Below are positions 27,422-36,090 of a stretch of 64,000 nt of DNA, piece after piece (the first letter of the stretch is position 1; each line of letters opens with the position of its first letter). The notes under the pieces are model-generated. The model saw only the letters and a program-made list of their open reading frames with translations, did no database searches and had not been told where the DNA came from. The translations under genes and the position numbers were made by a program. The DNA comes from Massilia niastensis DSM 21313 (GTDB lineage Bacteria; Pseudomonadota; Gammaproteobacteria; Burkholderiales; Burkholderiaceae_D): NCBI RefSeq assembly GCF_000382345.1, contig NZ_KB908096.1, forward strand, positions 1 through 64,000. The letters run 5' to 3'.

Positions 27422-30031
27422 ATGCCGACCCTGATCGTGTTTTGCCACCTGCGTTGGGACTTTGTCTTCCAGCGTCCCCAGCACCTGATGACCCGTCTGG
27501 CGGAACACTACCACATCCTCTTCGTCGAGGAACCGGTGTATGGCGAGGGACAGGCACACCTGCAAAAAACGGCCGTCGCGCCGAACATTACGGTGTGCCG
27601 TCCGCATACCGCGATCCATGCACCTGGCTTCCACGATGACCAGATCCCGACCCTGCAAGGCCTGCTGGCCGACCTGGTCCCCGATGGCGAAGAGCCGATC
27701 GTCTGGTTCTACACTCCGATGGCGCTGCCCCTGCTGCAGGGCCTGCACCCGTCCAAGGTCATCTACGACTGCATGGACGAACTGGCCGCCTTCAGGAACG
27801 CGCCCAAGCAGCTGCTGCAGCGCGAGAGCGCGCTGCTGAACATCGCCGACCTGGTCTTCACCGGCGGCCCGAGCCTGTACGAATCCAAGAAGGACCGCCA
27901 CGCCAGCGCCCACTGCTTCTCGAGCAGCGTCGACGCCAGGCACTTCCGCCAGGCGCAGGACCGCGATATCTCGCATCCCGACCAGGCCCATATCCCGCAT
28001 CCGCGCCTGGGTTTCTATGGCGTGATCGACGAACGCTTCGACACGGATCTGGTGCGCGCCATGGCGACCGCCCATCCGGAATGGCAGATCGTGCTGGTGG
28101 GTCCGGTCGTGAAGATCGACCCGGCCGCGCTGCCGCAGGGACCGAACATCCATTACATGGGCCAGCGCAATTATCCGGACCTGCCGAAGTTCCTGGCCGG
28201 CTGGGATGTGTGCCTGCTGCCGTTCGCGATGAACGAATCGACCAAGTTCATCAGCCCGACCAAGGTGCTCGAGTACATGGCGGCCGAGCTGCCGAGCGTC
28301 TCGACCCCGATCACCGACGTCAAGGTGCCGTACGGCGACGTGGTGGCGATCGCCGCCACGCCCGAGGAATACATCGCCGCCTGCGAGCGCATGCTGGGCA
28401 TGACCGAGGGCGACAAGCTGGCGATGGCCAGGCGCATGCGCGAGATCGTGGCCGGCACCTCGTGGGACCGCACCGCGGGCCGCATGCATGAGCTGATCAC
28501 CAGTGTCGTGCCGGGCAACAAGGCGCAGCGCCACAGCGTGGCCAGCCCGGACGCCGCCGGCGCCAAGGTCAATCCGCTGCCGGTCGCGAAGACCGCCAAG
28601 TCCTCGTACCGCAACATCATCATCGGCACCGGTCCGACCGGCCTGTCGGCCGCCTACCACCTGAGCGCCGACACCCTGGTACTCGAACGTAACGCCACCA
28701 TCGGCGGCTGGTGCCGCTCGATCGAGGACAGCGGCTTCACGTTCGACTACGCCGGCCACATCATGTTTTCGAACGACCCCTACGTGCTGAAGATGTACGA
28801 CGTCCTGCTGGGCGACAACGTGCACTGGCAGAACCGCGAAGCCTGGGTCTACAGCAAGAACGTGTTCACCCGCTATCCCTTCCAGGGCGCGCTGTACGGG
28901 CTGCCGCCGAAAGTCATCACCGAGTGCGTGATGGGCGCGATCGAGGCGCGCTACGGCGCCAGCAACGAGGACGAGGGCGCGGGCCAGCAGGCCGAGGACT
29001 GCTGCGCCGACGGCACGCTGGATGCCTGCAATACCGACAAGTCGGTCAAGGGCGAGGTGAAGAATTTCGAGCAGTTCATCTACAAGGTGTGGGGCAAGGG
29101 CATCGGCAAGCACTTCGCCATCCCCTACAACAAGAAGATCTGGACGGTGCCGCTGGCGGAGATGGAAACCTCGTGGCTGGGCGGGCGGGTGCCGCTGCCG
29201 AACCTGGAAGAGATCATCCAGGGCGCGCTGGAGCCGGTCGCCAAGCCGATGGGCCCGAACGCCCGCTTCGGCTACCCGCTGAAGGGCGGCTTCCAGGCGC
29301 TGATGGACGGCTTCCTGCCTCACATCAAGGGCAAGATCGAGACCAACGCCGACGTGGTCCAGGTGCTGCCGCGCGAACACGTGGTGGCGCTGGCCGACGG
29401 CCGCCGCTTCCGCTACGACAAGCTGGTCTCGACCATGCCGCTGCCGGAACTGATCCGCGTGATCGGCGACCAGGCCCCGGAAGAGGTGCGCGCGGCCGCC
29501 AAGGGCCTGCGCCACGTGTCGATCCGCTGCGTGAACATCGGCATCGACCGTCCGAACGCGACCGACAAGCACTGGATCTACTACCCGGAAGACACCATCT
29601 TCCACCGCATCTTCGTGCAGGGTAACGCCAGCCCGGAATGCAATCCGGAGGGCGGCTTCGGCTTCACCTGCGAGATCTCGTACTCGCCGTACAAGCCGCT
29701 GCCGGTCGACGGCGAGGAACTGATCGCCCGCGCGATCGAGGATTGCCGCAAGGTGGGCATGATCCAGGAAGGCGACACGGTCCTGTGCGCGAACCAGGTC
29801 GACATGCCGATCGCCTACGTGCTGTACGACCACAACCGCGCGAAGAACGTCGAGACCTGCAAGGCCTGGCTGAAGCAGCACGACATCACGCTGGCGGGCC
29901 GCTACAGCGAGTGGGAGTACTACAACTCGGATCACGCACTGCTGGCCGGCAAGAAGGCGGCCGAGGCGATCGGGGGCGGGGTGCAGGAGACTGCGGCCGG
30001 GGCGCGGACCGTGGCGGCGAAGGCCGAGTAA
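27422..30031 (+). CDS. Glycosyltransferase fused to an FAD-dependent oxidoreductase
   Basis: An 869-residue fusion. Residues 1-375 look like a GT-B glycosyltransferase: WDFVFQRPQHLMTRLA at the start and KFISPTKVLEYMAAELPSV as donor-binding end. After a linker, about residue 396 begins an FAD-binding amine-oxidase/UDP-galactopyranose-mutase-like domain with IIGTGPTGLSAAYHL, ERNATIGGWCRS, FDYAGHIMF and YCKVWGKGIGKHF-like substrate-domain sequence (actual YKVWGKGIGKHF). ATG 27422 is chosen over 27416 because AAAGGAA is then at proper spacing. A sugar-modifying role at the envelope is inferred from both halves; substrates are unknown. A strong terminator follows. Confidence 0.85.
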   Translation: MPTLIVFCHLRWDFVFQRPQHLMTRLAEHYHILFVEEPVYGEGQAHLQKTAVAPNITVCRPHTAIHAPGFHDDQIPTLQGLLADLVPDGEEPIVWFYTPMALPLLQGLHPSKVIYDCMDELAAFRNAPKQLLQRESALLNIADLVFTGGPSLYESKKDRHASAHCFSSSVDARHFRQAQDRDISHPDQAHIPHPRLGFYGVIDERFDTDLVRAMATAHPEWQIVLVGPVVKIDPAALPQGPNIHYMGQRNYPDLPKFLAGWDVCLLPFAMNESTKFISPTKVLEYMAAELPSVSTPITDVKVPYGDVVAIAATPEEYIAACERMLGMTEGDKLAMARRMREIVAGTSWDRTAGRMHELITSVVPGNKAQRHSVASPDAAGAKVNPLPVAKTAKSSYRNIIIGTGPTGLSAAYHLSADTLVLERNATIGGWCRSIEDSGFTFDYAGHIMFSNDPYVLKMYDVLLGDNVHWQNREAWVYSKNVFTRYPFQGALYGLPPKVITECVMGAIEARYGASNEDEGAGQQAEDCCADGTLDACNTDKSVKGEVKNFEQFIYKVWGKGIGKHFAIPYNKKIWTVPLAEMETSWLGGRVPLPNLEEIIQGALEPVAKPMGPNARFGYPLKGGFQALMDGFLPHIKGKIETNADVVQVLPREHVVALADGRRFRYDKLVSTMPLPELIRVIGDQAPEEVRAAAKGLRHVSIRCVNIGIDRPNATDKHWIYYPEDTIFHRIFVQGNASPECNPEGGFGFTCEISYSPYKPLPVDGEELIARAIEDCRKVGMIQEGDTVLCANQVDMPIAYVLYDHNRAKNVETCKAWLKQHDITLAGRYSEWEYYNSDHALLAGKKAAEAIGGGVQETAAGARTVAAKAE

Positions 30032-30066
30032 GCTGCGTGATCCGGCGCTGGACGCCGGATGGCGCG

Positions 30067-30108
30067 AGAACCGCAAGGACGGGGTGACCCGCCTTGCGGT
30101 TCTTTGTT
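30067..30108 (+). terminator. Rho-independent terminator of the fusion gene
   Basis: A perfect 12-base stem, AGAACCGCAAGG (30067) with CCTTGCGGTTCT (30092), a 13-base loop, then TTGTT. Confidence 0.85.
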
Positions 30109-30118
30109 AACAACATAC

Positions 30119-30159
30119 AAAAATGCCGGCATCCACGTCCGAAGGTCGCCTCTGCCGGC
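30119..30159 (-). terminator. Leftward hairpin terminator, distal copy
   Basis: Read on the minus strand, GCCGGCA ... TGCCGGC is followed by ATTTTT. It belongs to a ~50-base unit (30125-30174) that is repeated at 30468-30518 with few changes. The inverted-repeat element sits between the two copies. Confidence 0.6.
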
Positions 30160-30185
30160 CCGGCTGTTTCCGTGGCCGTGCGGCA

Positions 30186-30412
30186 TTCAGGGTCAGGTCT
30201 GTCATTCGGACACCGAGCGCATACCTTTGCTGAATCTCAAAATGCTGGTTTGTTTATCCCAAACTCGTCAATGCCCGGCTCACATTCGCCGCCGCAACCC
30301 GCGCAGCGCGGACCATGTCGGAAAGATGAAAAAAGCCTCGACATGCTTAAAACGGTTCTGAGATTCCGCAAGGGTTGTGCGCCCATGTCCGAATGACAGA
30401 CCTGACCCTGAA
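30186..30412. mobile_element. 227-bp terminal-inverted-repeat element, copy 1
   Basis: The ends are perfect 27-base inverted repeats beginning TTCAGGGTCAGGTCTG and containing TCATTCGGACA. Similarity between the two arms continues imperfectly for some 30 more bases. The full length aligns with 44168-44393 in the opposite orientation. No transposase is encoded, so it is non-autonomous. Its ends resemble repeats I associate with IS200-like REP-associated transposases (recollection only). Confidence 0.8.
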
Positions 30413-30460
30413 CGGTGCGTTACCGGCCCCGGCCGAGGGCGCGACATGGCGCGCCGATGA

Positions 30461-30503
30461 ATAAAAGGCCGGCATCCACGCCCCGAAGGTCGCGTCTGCC
30501 GGC
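30461..30503 (-). terminator. Leftward terminator of the KGG gene
   Basis: On the minus strand GCCGGCA ... TGCCGGC is followed by CTTTTATT, about 30 bases past the KGG stop codon. It is the near-identical partner of the hairpin at 30119. Confidence 0.7.
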
Positions 30504-30534
30504 CCGGCTGCTCCCGTGCGAGGTGTTACGGGAC

Positions 30535-30822
30535 TTAGCGGTTGCCGTCGTTCTTGTGGCTCATGCGGCCTGCCGCACGCGCCTCTTCCGAGCTGAACTC
30601 GTGGGCATTGCCCGAGGCGTGGGCGGCGCGGCCGCCCTGGGAGGCGATCTCGCGCTGCCTTTGCGGATCCATCGAGGCGAAGCCGCGGTTGCTGCCGCCG
30701 CCGCTCTGGCTGTTGCCCTGGCTGCCGCTCTGCGCGCTACCCTGGTTGCCGCCCTGCAAATTGCCCTGGTTCCCGCCCTGGCTCTTGCCACGCTTGTTCC
30801 TGCCCTGCTTGTTCGTTGCCAT
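30535..30822 (-). CDS. KGG-repeat stress-induced protein (GsiB-like)
   Basis: A 95-residue, very hydrophilic protein. A basic start (ATNKQGRNKRGKS) precedes a Gln/Gly/Asn/Ser-rich run of NQG and SQG units (QGGNQGNLQGGNQG). The C-terminal half matches the KGG stress domain: RGFASMDPQRQREIASQGG ... SSEEARAAGRMSH. Such proteins are induced by desiccation or starvation in other bacteria and resemble plant LEA proteins. ATG 30822 is set by AAGGAGACGATC. It has its own terminator, and an MscS gene lies upstream on the same strand. Confidence 0.85.
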   Translation of the reverse strand: MATNKQGRNKRGKSQGGNQGNLQGGNQGSAQSGSQGNSQSGGGSNRGFASMDPQRQREIASQGGRAAHASGNAHEFSSEEARAAGRMSHKNDGNR

Positions 30823-30982
30823 GATCGTCTCCTTGTGCAATGACGAAATGAGTCGGATCCTCTTCCATGTCGGACGCTGTTCTGGAAGATGCAAGTCCAT
30901 GGTAAGCCCGGCTCGCGGGACCGTGAATAGGACCCGACAGCCCGGCCCTGTAGGAAGAGTCCGGCTAAGTCATCCATATAAA

Positions 30983-32077
30983 TCAATGCTTTAGCTCAGC
31001 GCCCTGGGCCGCTGGCATGGGCGGCCAGCCGCGTATCGGGTCGTTTGGCTCGGCCACCCGGATCACCGACAGCGGATGGGCGAACTGGATCCGTTCGCGC
31101 TCGAAGGCCCGGTAGATCCCGAGCAGGATGTCCTGCTGGGCATCCATGTGCAGCACGTAGTCGGGACTGCGGAAGTGGTACACGATCTCGAAGTCGAGCG
31201 ACCATTCGCCATAGCGGAAGAAATGCGTGCGCTCGTAGTCGACGTCCTCGCGCGCGGTGACGATGGCGCGCACCAGGTCCGGGATCTGGCCCAGCTGCGC
31301 CTCGGTGGTGCCATAGGCGACGCGCAGGACGAAGGCGACCCGGCGCGACTGCATGCGCTTGTGGTTGTGGATGCGGCTCTTGAGCAGGTCGCTGTTCGAG
31401 AACACGATCTGCTCGCCGCCCAGTCCGCGCAACCGGGTGGTCTTCAGCCCGATGTACTCGACCGCGCCGAGCGCATCGCCGACGATGATGAAGTCGCCGA
31501 TCTCGAACGGCTTGTCCAGCATGATCGAGAGCGAGGCGAACAGGTCGCCCAGGATGTTCTGGGTCGCCAGGGCCACCGCGATGCCGCCGATCCCGAGGCT
31601 GGCCACCAGGGTCGTGATGTTGAACCCGAAATTGTCGAGCATCATCAGGAAGGCGACCGTCCAGAGCAGCAGGCGCAGCAGGAAGAACAGGATCATGCCG
31701 GACGCCTTGCGCGCGCCGTCGCCGCTGGCGCCCAGGACCTGGGCGCGCCAGGCGCGCAGTCCGGTATCGCCCCATATCCCCAGCTGCAGCAGCAGGGCCG
31801 CGATCGCGATGCGCGAGACGACCAGGCGGTAGTTGTCCGGCAGGATGATGAAGATGCTGCCGAGGTAGACGCCGATGGCGAGCAGGAAGATCAGGTAGGT
31901 CCTGCTCAGCATCCTGGTGACCAGGTCGTCGATGCGGGTCGTGGTCCGCTGCGACAGGGCGCACAGCTTGCGCACCGCGATGCTGCGAATAAAATACATC
32001 GCGGCCGTGCTCCCGATGGCCACGCCGAACGCCATCATCCAGTTCTCCAGGTCATTCCCGGGCAGAAAGTACTCCAT
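30983..32077 (-). CDS. MscS-family mechanosensitive channel, second paralogue
   Basis: A 364-residue channel with about five N-terminal membrane segments, the pore region LVASLGIGGIAVALATQNILG, then DLFASLSIMLDKPFEIGD and the cytoplasmic domain. The pore helix differs from the 4828-5967 protein at only a few residues. The frame extends to 32362, but ATG 32077 (MEYFLPGNDLENW) starts the first membrane region and has GGAG upstream, and the extension runs into the divergent Nudix gene. It is upstream of the KGG gene on the same strand. Confidence 0.9.
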   Translation of the reverse strand: MEYFLPGNDLENWMMAFGVAIGSTAAMYFIRSIAVRKLCALSQRTTTRIDDLVTRMLSRTYLIFLLAIGVYLGSIFIILPDNYRLVVSRIAIAALLLQLGIWGDTGLRAWRAQVLGASGDGARKASGMILFFLLRLLLWTVAFLMMLDNFGFNITTLVASLGIGGIAVALATQNILGDLFASLSIMLDKPFEIGDFIIVGDALGAVEYIGLKTTRLRGLGGEQIVFSNSDLLKSRIHNHKRMQSRRVAFVLRVAYGTTEAQLGQIPDLVRAIVTAREDVDYERTHFFRYGEWSLDFEIVYHFRSPDYVLHMDAQQDILLGIYRAFERERIQFAHPLSVIRVAEPNDPIRGWPPMPAAQGAELKH

Positions 32078-32219
32078 CAGCGACTCCGATCCTCGACGCA
32101 CGCACAAACGGCTAGTGTGGAGGCGGCGGCGTCCGGAGCGCGCACAATTGACAAGCGGGCAGGCCGGTCGATACATTGAACCGTTGGCAACACAGAGCGG
32201 GCAAGGGCCCGTGGACGGC

Positions 32220-32645
32220 ATGTCGAAATTCGCGGTTTCATGCGGCACCCTGGTGGTCAATCCACGGCGCGAGCTGCTGGTCTGCCACGTCACGGACACG
32301 GCGAAGTGGGACATCCCGAAAGGCTTGCGCGACCCGGGCGAGACAGAGCTGGAGGCGGCCATGCGCGAAATGCGCGAGGAGGCCGGACTGGTGTTCGAGG
32401 CCGGCCGCTTCCGCGACCTCGGCCCGTTCGACTACCGGCGCGACAAGCGCCTGCACCTGTTCCTGGTGGAGTCGGGAGATTCCCTCGACAGCCTGGCGCA
32501 CCTGCACTGCAGCAGCTATTTTCCCCACCACGTCACCGGCGAGCCCACGCCCGAAATGGATGGCTTCCGCTGGGCCAGGCGCGACCAGGTCGCCGCGCTG
32601 TGCTGGCCGCGCATGGCCGGGGTGCTGCTGCGGATCGCCTGGTAG
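32220..32645 (+). CDS. Nudix hydrolase
   Basis: A 141-residue Nudix enzyme that hydrolyses a nucleoside diphosphate linked to another group. The Nudix box is complete: G-LRDPG-E-TELEAAM-REMREEAGL, with all metal-binding Glu residues. The N-terminus SKFAVSCGTLVVN and C-terminal FRWARRDQVAAL fit the fold. ATG 32220 lacks a strong ribosome site, but a start further up would run into the divergent MscS leader. Its stop nearly abuts the convergent kinase gene (two bases apart). The substrate is unknown. Confidence 0.85.
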   Translation: MSKFAVSCGTLVVNPRRELLVCHVTDTAKWDIPKGLRDPGETELEAAMREMREEAGLVFEAGRFRDLGPFDYRRDKRLHLFLVESGDSLDSLAHLHCSSYFPHHVTGEPTPEMDGFRWARRDQVAALCWPRMAGVLLRIAW

Positions 32646-32647
32646 GC

Positions 32648-34969
32648 CTAGGTCCGCGCCAGCACGTCCTGGATCGCTTCCATGGTCGCCGGCTTGGTGA
32701 GGTGCAGGTCGAAGCCCGCTTCGGCGGTGCGCGCGCGGTCGGTTTCGCCGCCCCATCCGGTCAGCGCCACCAGCTTGACGCCGGCATAGCGGGCGTCGGC
32801 GCGGATCACGGCCGCCACCTCGTAGCCCGACAGCCCGGGCATGCCGAGATCGAGGAACACCACCTGCGGCTGCAGCGTGGGCAGCATGCGCAGCGCCTGG
32901 CGGCCGTCGTTGGCGACGAGGGCGCTGTGGCCCATCAGGGTCAAGAGCGCCGACAGGGTCTCGGCGGCGTCGCGGTTGTCGTCCACCACCAGTACGCAGC
33001 GTCCCGCGGCCGCGGCGCCGTCCCCGGCTGCCTGGGCAGCGGATTCGCCGGGCGGCGGCGCCCCGTGCGCGGCAAGCGGCAGGCGCACCGTGAACACGCT
33101 GCCGGCATTGGTGCCGGCGCTGGCCGCGCTGACGCGGCCGCCATGCAGCTCGACCAGGCTGCGCACCAGCGACAGCCCGATCCCGAGCCCGCCGCCGCCC
33201 GGATGCCGTCCCTGGCCCACCTGGGTGAACATCCTGAAGACTTCCTCGAGCGATTCCGGGGCGATGCCGATCCCATTGTCCGAGACCGCGATCACCGCCT
33301 CGGCGCCGTCGCGTTCGGCCGCCAGCACGATCCGGCCGCCCTTGGGCGTATACCGCGCCGCATTGTTGAGCAGGTTGCTCACCACCTGGGTCAGGCGGGT
33401 CGGGTCGGCAAACAAGGGGAGCGCTTCGTCCGGCAGCCGCACGTCGAGATGATGGCGGGCCGCCTCGACCAGCGGCATGCTGGTCTCGACCGCCGCCGAC
33501 AGCACGGTCGCCAGGTCGAGCCGCTCGCGCCGCAGCGCGATCTGGCCGCGCGTGATGCGCGCCACGTCGAGCAGGTCGTCGACCAGGTTGACCAGGTGGC
33601 CGAGCTGGCGTTCCATGATCTCGTGCACCCGCGTCACCGCGGCGGCGTCGCCGGGCGAGCGGCGGATGAACTGCAGGCCGCTGCGGATCGGGGCCAGCGG
33701 ATTGCGCAGCTCGTGCGCGAGCGTGGCCAGGAATTCGGTCTTCAGGCGGTTCGCCTCGGCCAGGTCGGCCGCCATCTTGCGCAGCGCATCGTCGGAGCGG
33801 CGGCGCTCGGTGATATCGCTGAACAGAAGCGCGACGCGCCGCCATTCGGGCGGCCCGAGGCGGGTGGCGTACACGTCGTACCAGCGCCCGAGTTCGCGCG
33901 CCTCGTTCACGAAGCGGACCGGCTCGCCGGTCTCGGCGACCCGGCCGTAGATGCCGAACCAGTGCCGTTCATGGCGCGGCGCCAGCTGGCGCATGGTCTT
34001 GCCGATCGCATCGACCAGTCCGGTCTGCTTGACGAAGGCCGGATTGGTTTCGAGGAAGCGGTAGTCGCAGGGCTGGCCGCTGCCGTCGTACAGCATCTCG
34101 ATCACACACAGGCCCTCGTCGATCGAGTCGAACAGGGTGCGGTAGCGTTCCTCGGTGACGCGCAGCTGCTGCTCGGCCTCGAACTGGCGGGTGGCATCGA
34201 TCACCACGCCGCGCATGCGGACCGCGGCGCCGTGCGCGTCCTGCTCCACGTAGCCGCGCGCGATCGCCCAGCGCCATCCGCCGCTCAGGCGACGGATGCG
34301 GAAGGTGGCGTCGTAGGCGCCGCCGCGCGCGGCCGCCTGGGCCAGCAGCGCCCGGGTCGGGGCCACGTCGTCCGGATGCAGCGCGTCCATGTAGGCCGAC
34401 AGCGGCGCGTGGTCGAGTTCGGAGTCGGCGATCCCGAACATGGCGCCCATGCGGGCGTCGCCCGCGACCCGGTCGTCGGCGATGTCCCAATGCCAGACCG
34501 CCAGCTCGGCGGCGGCGATGGTGGTCTCCAGGCGCGCGCGGGTCTCGATCAGGGCCGCTTCGGCGCGGCGCCGCTCGGCCATGCTCTCGAAGGCTTCGAT
34601 GTAGAAGCGCGCCTTGGCCTTCAGGATGACGGGCGAGAGCGGCTCCTGCAGGACGGCGATGGCGCCGGCCTCGTACAGGAGTTCGGGGGCGAACGGCGCC
34701 GGCTGCGGCAGCCCGAGTGCGAGGACCGCGGTGTGGCCCGAGCGTGGATTGGCGCGCAGGCGGCGGATGGTCTCGACCAGCCGGTCCGCGTCGCCCGGCC
34801 AGTCCGCCAGGACCAGGGCGAAGTCGCGTTCGCGCGCCAGCGCCAGGGCCTCGTCCGCCGACCGCGCGCGCACGATCGCCTGTCCCAGTTCGGCGGTGAC
34901 CTGGATGACAACCGGGTCGGCGGTGGGACGATCGCAGATGAACAGGACGCTGGGGCGGGGGCCGTTCAC
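32648..34969 (-). CDS. Hybrid sensor kinase: pseudo-REC, two PAS, HisKA-HATPase, REC
   Basis: A 773-residue kinase. The N-terminal ~110 residues look like a receiver (VLFICDRPTADP; FALVLADWPGD), but the conserved Lys is replaced (VLQEPLS), so it is probably degenerate. Two PAS domains follow, then HisKA with ATLAHELRNPLAPI (about residue 420), HATPase with VVSNLLNNAARYT and GLGIGLSLVRSL, and a C-terminal receiver with VVDDNRDAAE, FLDLGMPGLSG and LTKP. The start is uncertain: GTG 34969 has AAGG upstream, while a TTG at 35026 would add 19 residues with no ribosome site. No dedicated regulator is adjacent. Confidence 0.88.
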   Translation of the reverse strand: MNGPRPSVLFICDRPTADPVVIQVTAELGQAIVRARSADEALALARERDFALVLADWPGDADRLVETIRRLRANPRSGHTAVLALGLPQPAPFAPELLYEAGAIAVLQEPLSPVILKAKARFYIEAFESMAERRRAEAALIETRARLETTIAAAELAVWHWDIADDRVAGDARMGAMFGIADSELDHAPLSAYMDALHPDDVAPTRALLAQAAARGGAYDATFRIRRLSGGWRWAIARGYVEQDAHGAAVRMRGVVIDATRQFEAEQQLRVTEERYRTLFDSIDEGLCVIEMLYDGSGQPCDYRFLETNPAFVKQTGLVDAIGKTMRQLAPRHERHWFGIYGRVAETGEPVRFVNEARELGRWYDVYATRLGPPEWRRVALLFSDITERRRSDDALRKMAADLAEANRLKTEFLATLAHELRNPLAPIRSGLQFIRRSPGDAAAVTRVHEIMERQLGHLVNLVDDLLDVARITRGQIALRRERLDLATVLSAAVETSMPLVEAARHHLDVRLPDEALPLFADPTRLTQVVSNLLNNAARYTPKGGRIVLAAERDGAEAVIAVSDNGIGIAPESLEEVFRMFTQVGQGRHPGGGGLGIGLSLVRSLVELHGGRVSAASAGTNAGSVFTVRLPLAAHGAPPPGESAAQAAGDGAAAAGRCVLVVDDNRDAAETLSALLTLMGHSALVANDGRQALRMLPTLQPQVVFLDLGMPGLSGYEVAAVIRADARYAGVKLVALTGWGGETDRARTAEAGFDLHLTKPATMEAIQDVLART

Positions 34970-35224
34970 CGGTCTGCCTTTCGGGAGGGGAGGTGCGGGC
35001 GAAGCGGCGCGGGAAGGACGGGACAATCGACGGTCATGGGCAGGTGGGGAGCGGTCCGGGCATGGCGGGCTGGCTGGTTGTAGTCACTTCGCCAATCTAC
35101 GGACGGACCCGGTCGCTGTCAACGTCTCTTTTCCGCGACTCGTTTACCCACTGCCCACCACGTCTCGTGCCGCCGTAGTATCTTTCTCAGTAGGGCAGGG
35201 GATGCCTGGGACAGGAGATTTAAC

Positions 35225-36058
35225 ATGGACGGAACTACCAGAGAACACTACGATGTCGCCCAGATCATGGGCGGGCTGTACGGCGACGGCATCATCGCCT
35301 GCAAGGGGGCGTTCGAGCGCTCCTGGGTCGAGCAGCTGGGCGCGGATGTCGCGACCCTGTTCGACGAGGCAAAGGCGCAGCCGGGCGGCGCCCTCGAGCG
35401 CGGACCGAACCGCTACTACGTCGAAGTCCATCCCGAGCGCCTGCACGGCTTCGTCGACATCATCACCCATCCCTGGGTGATGGAGGTGTGCCGTTCGATC
35501 CTCGGTCCGAACTACCGCATCGTCGAAGTGGGTTTCGACGTGCCGGGTCCGGGCGCCATGCACCAGCCATGGCACCGCGACTTCGCGGCGGGGCCCGAGA
35601 CCCTCGTCGGTCGCCGCCTCAGCTCGCTCGCCTTCAACATCACGACGGTCGACGTGAGCGACGACATGGGGCCCTTCGAGATCGCCCCCGGCACCCAGTG
35701 GGATGACCTGTCGGGCGGGAACCCGATGTTCCCGCCGCCGGGGCTATGGCCGCGCTACGAGGCGCGCCGCCAGCGCAAGCTGCCGCAGATGGGCGATATC
35801 TCGGCGCGTTCCGCGCTGGCGATCCACCGCGGCACCGCCAACCTCTCGAACCGCTCGCGGCCGGTGCTGGTGGTCGGCGCCGAAACCCCGGGCGCCTACA
35901 GCGCGGTCAAGCATGACCTGCAGGTGTCGCGCGCCTTCTACGAGCGGCTCGCGCCCGACGTGGCGCGCCACCTCCATTGCCGCGTGGTCGAGCAGCTCGA
36001 GCCGATCCAGCAGGCGCACACGATCGAAGGACTGCTGATGGGAGTGGCGATGGCGTGA
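35225..36058 (+). CDS. Phytanoyl-CoA dioxygenase (PhyH) family protein
   Basis: A 277-residue member of the Fe(II)/2-oxoglutarate oxygenases. The iron triad is visible as HRDF (His and Asp) and a distal His in ALAIHRGTANLSNRSRPVL, with Arg downstream for 2-oxoglutarate. Bacterial PhyH proteins hydroxylate diverse small molecules, so the substrate is open. ATG 35225 follows CAGGAGATTTAAC. It stands alone between the hybrid kinase and a GT4 gene and is convergent with the latter. Confidence 0.85.
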   Translation: MDGTTREHYDVAQIMGGLYGDGIIACKGAFERSWVEQLGADVATLFDEAKAQPGGALERGPNRYYVEVHPERLHGFVDIITHPWVMEVCRSILGPNYRIVEVGFDVPGPGAMHQPWHRDFAAGPETLVGRRLSSLAFNITTVDVSDDMGPFEIAPGTQWDDLSGGNPMFPPPGLWPRYEARRQRKLPQMGDISARSALAIHRGTANLSNRSRPVLVVGAETPGAYSAVKHDLQVSRAFYERLAPDVARHLHCRVVEQLEPIQQAHTIEGLLMGVAMA

Positions 36059-36090
36059 GCGAACAGGGCCGGCCCGTCGGGATGGAACCC

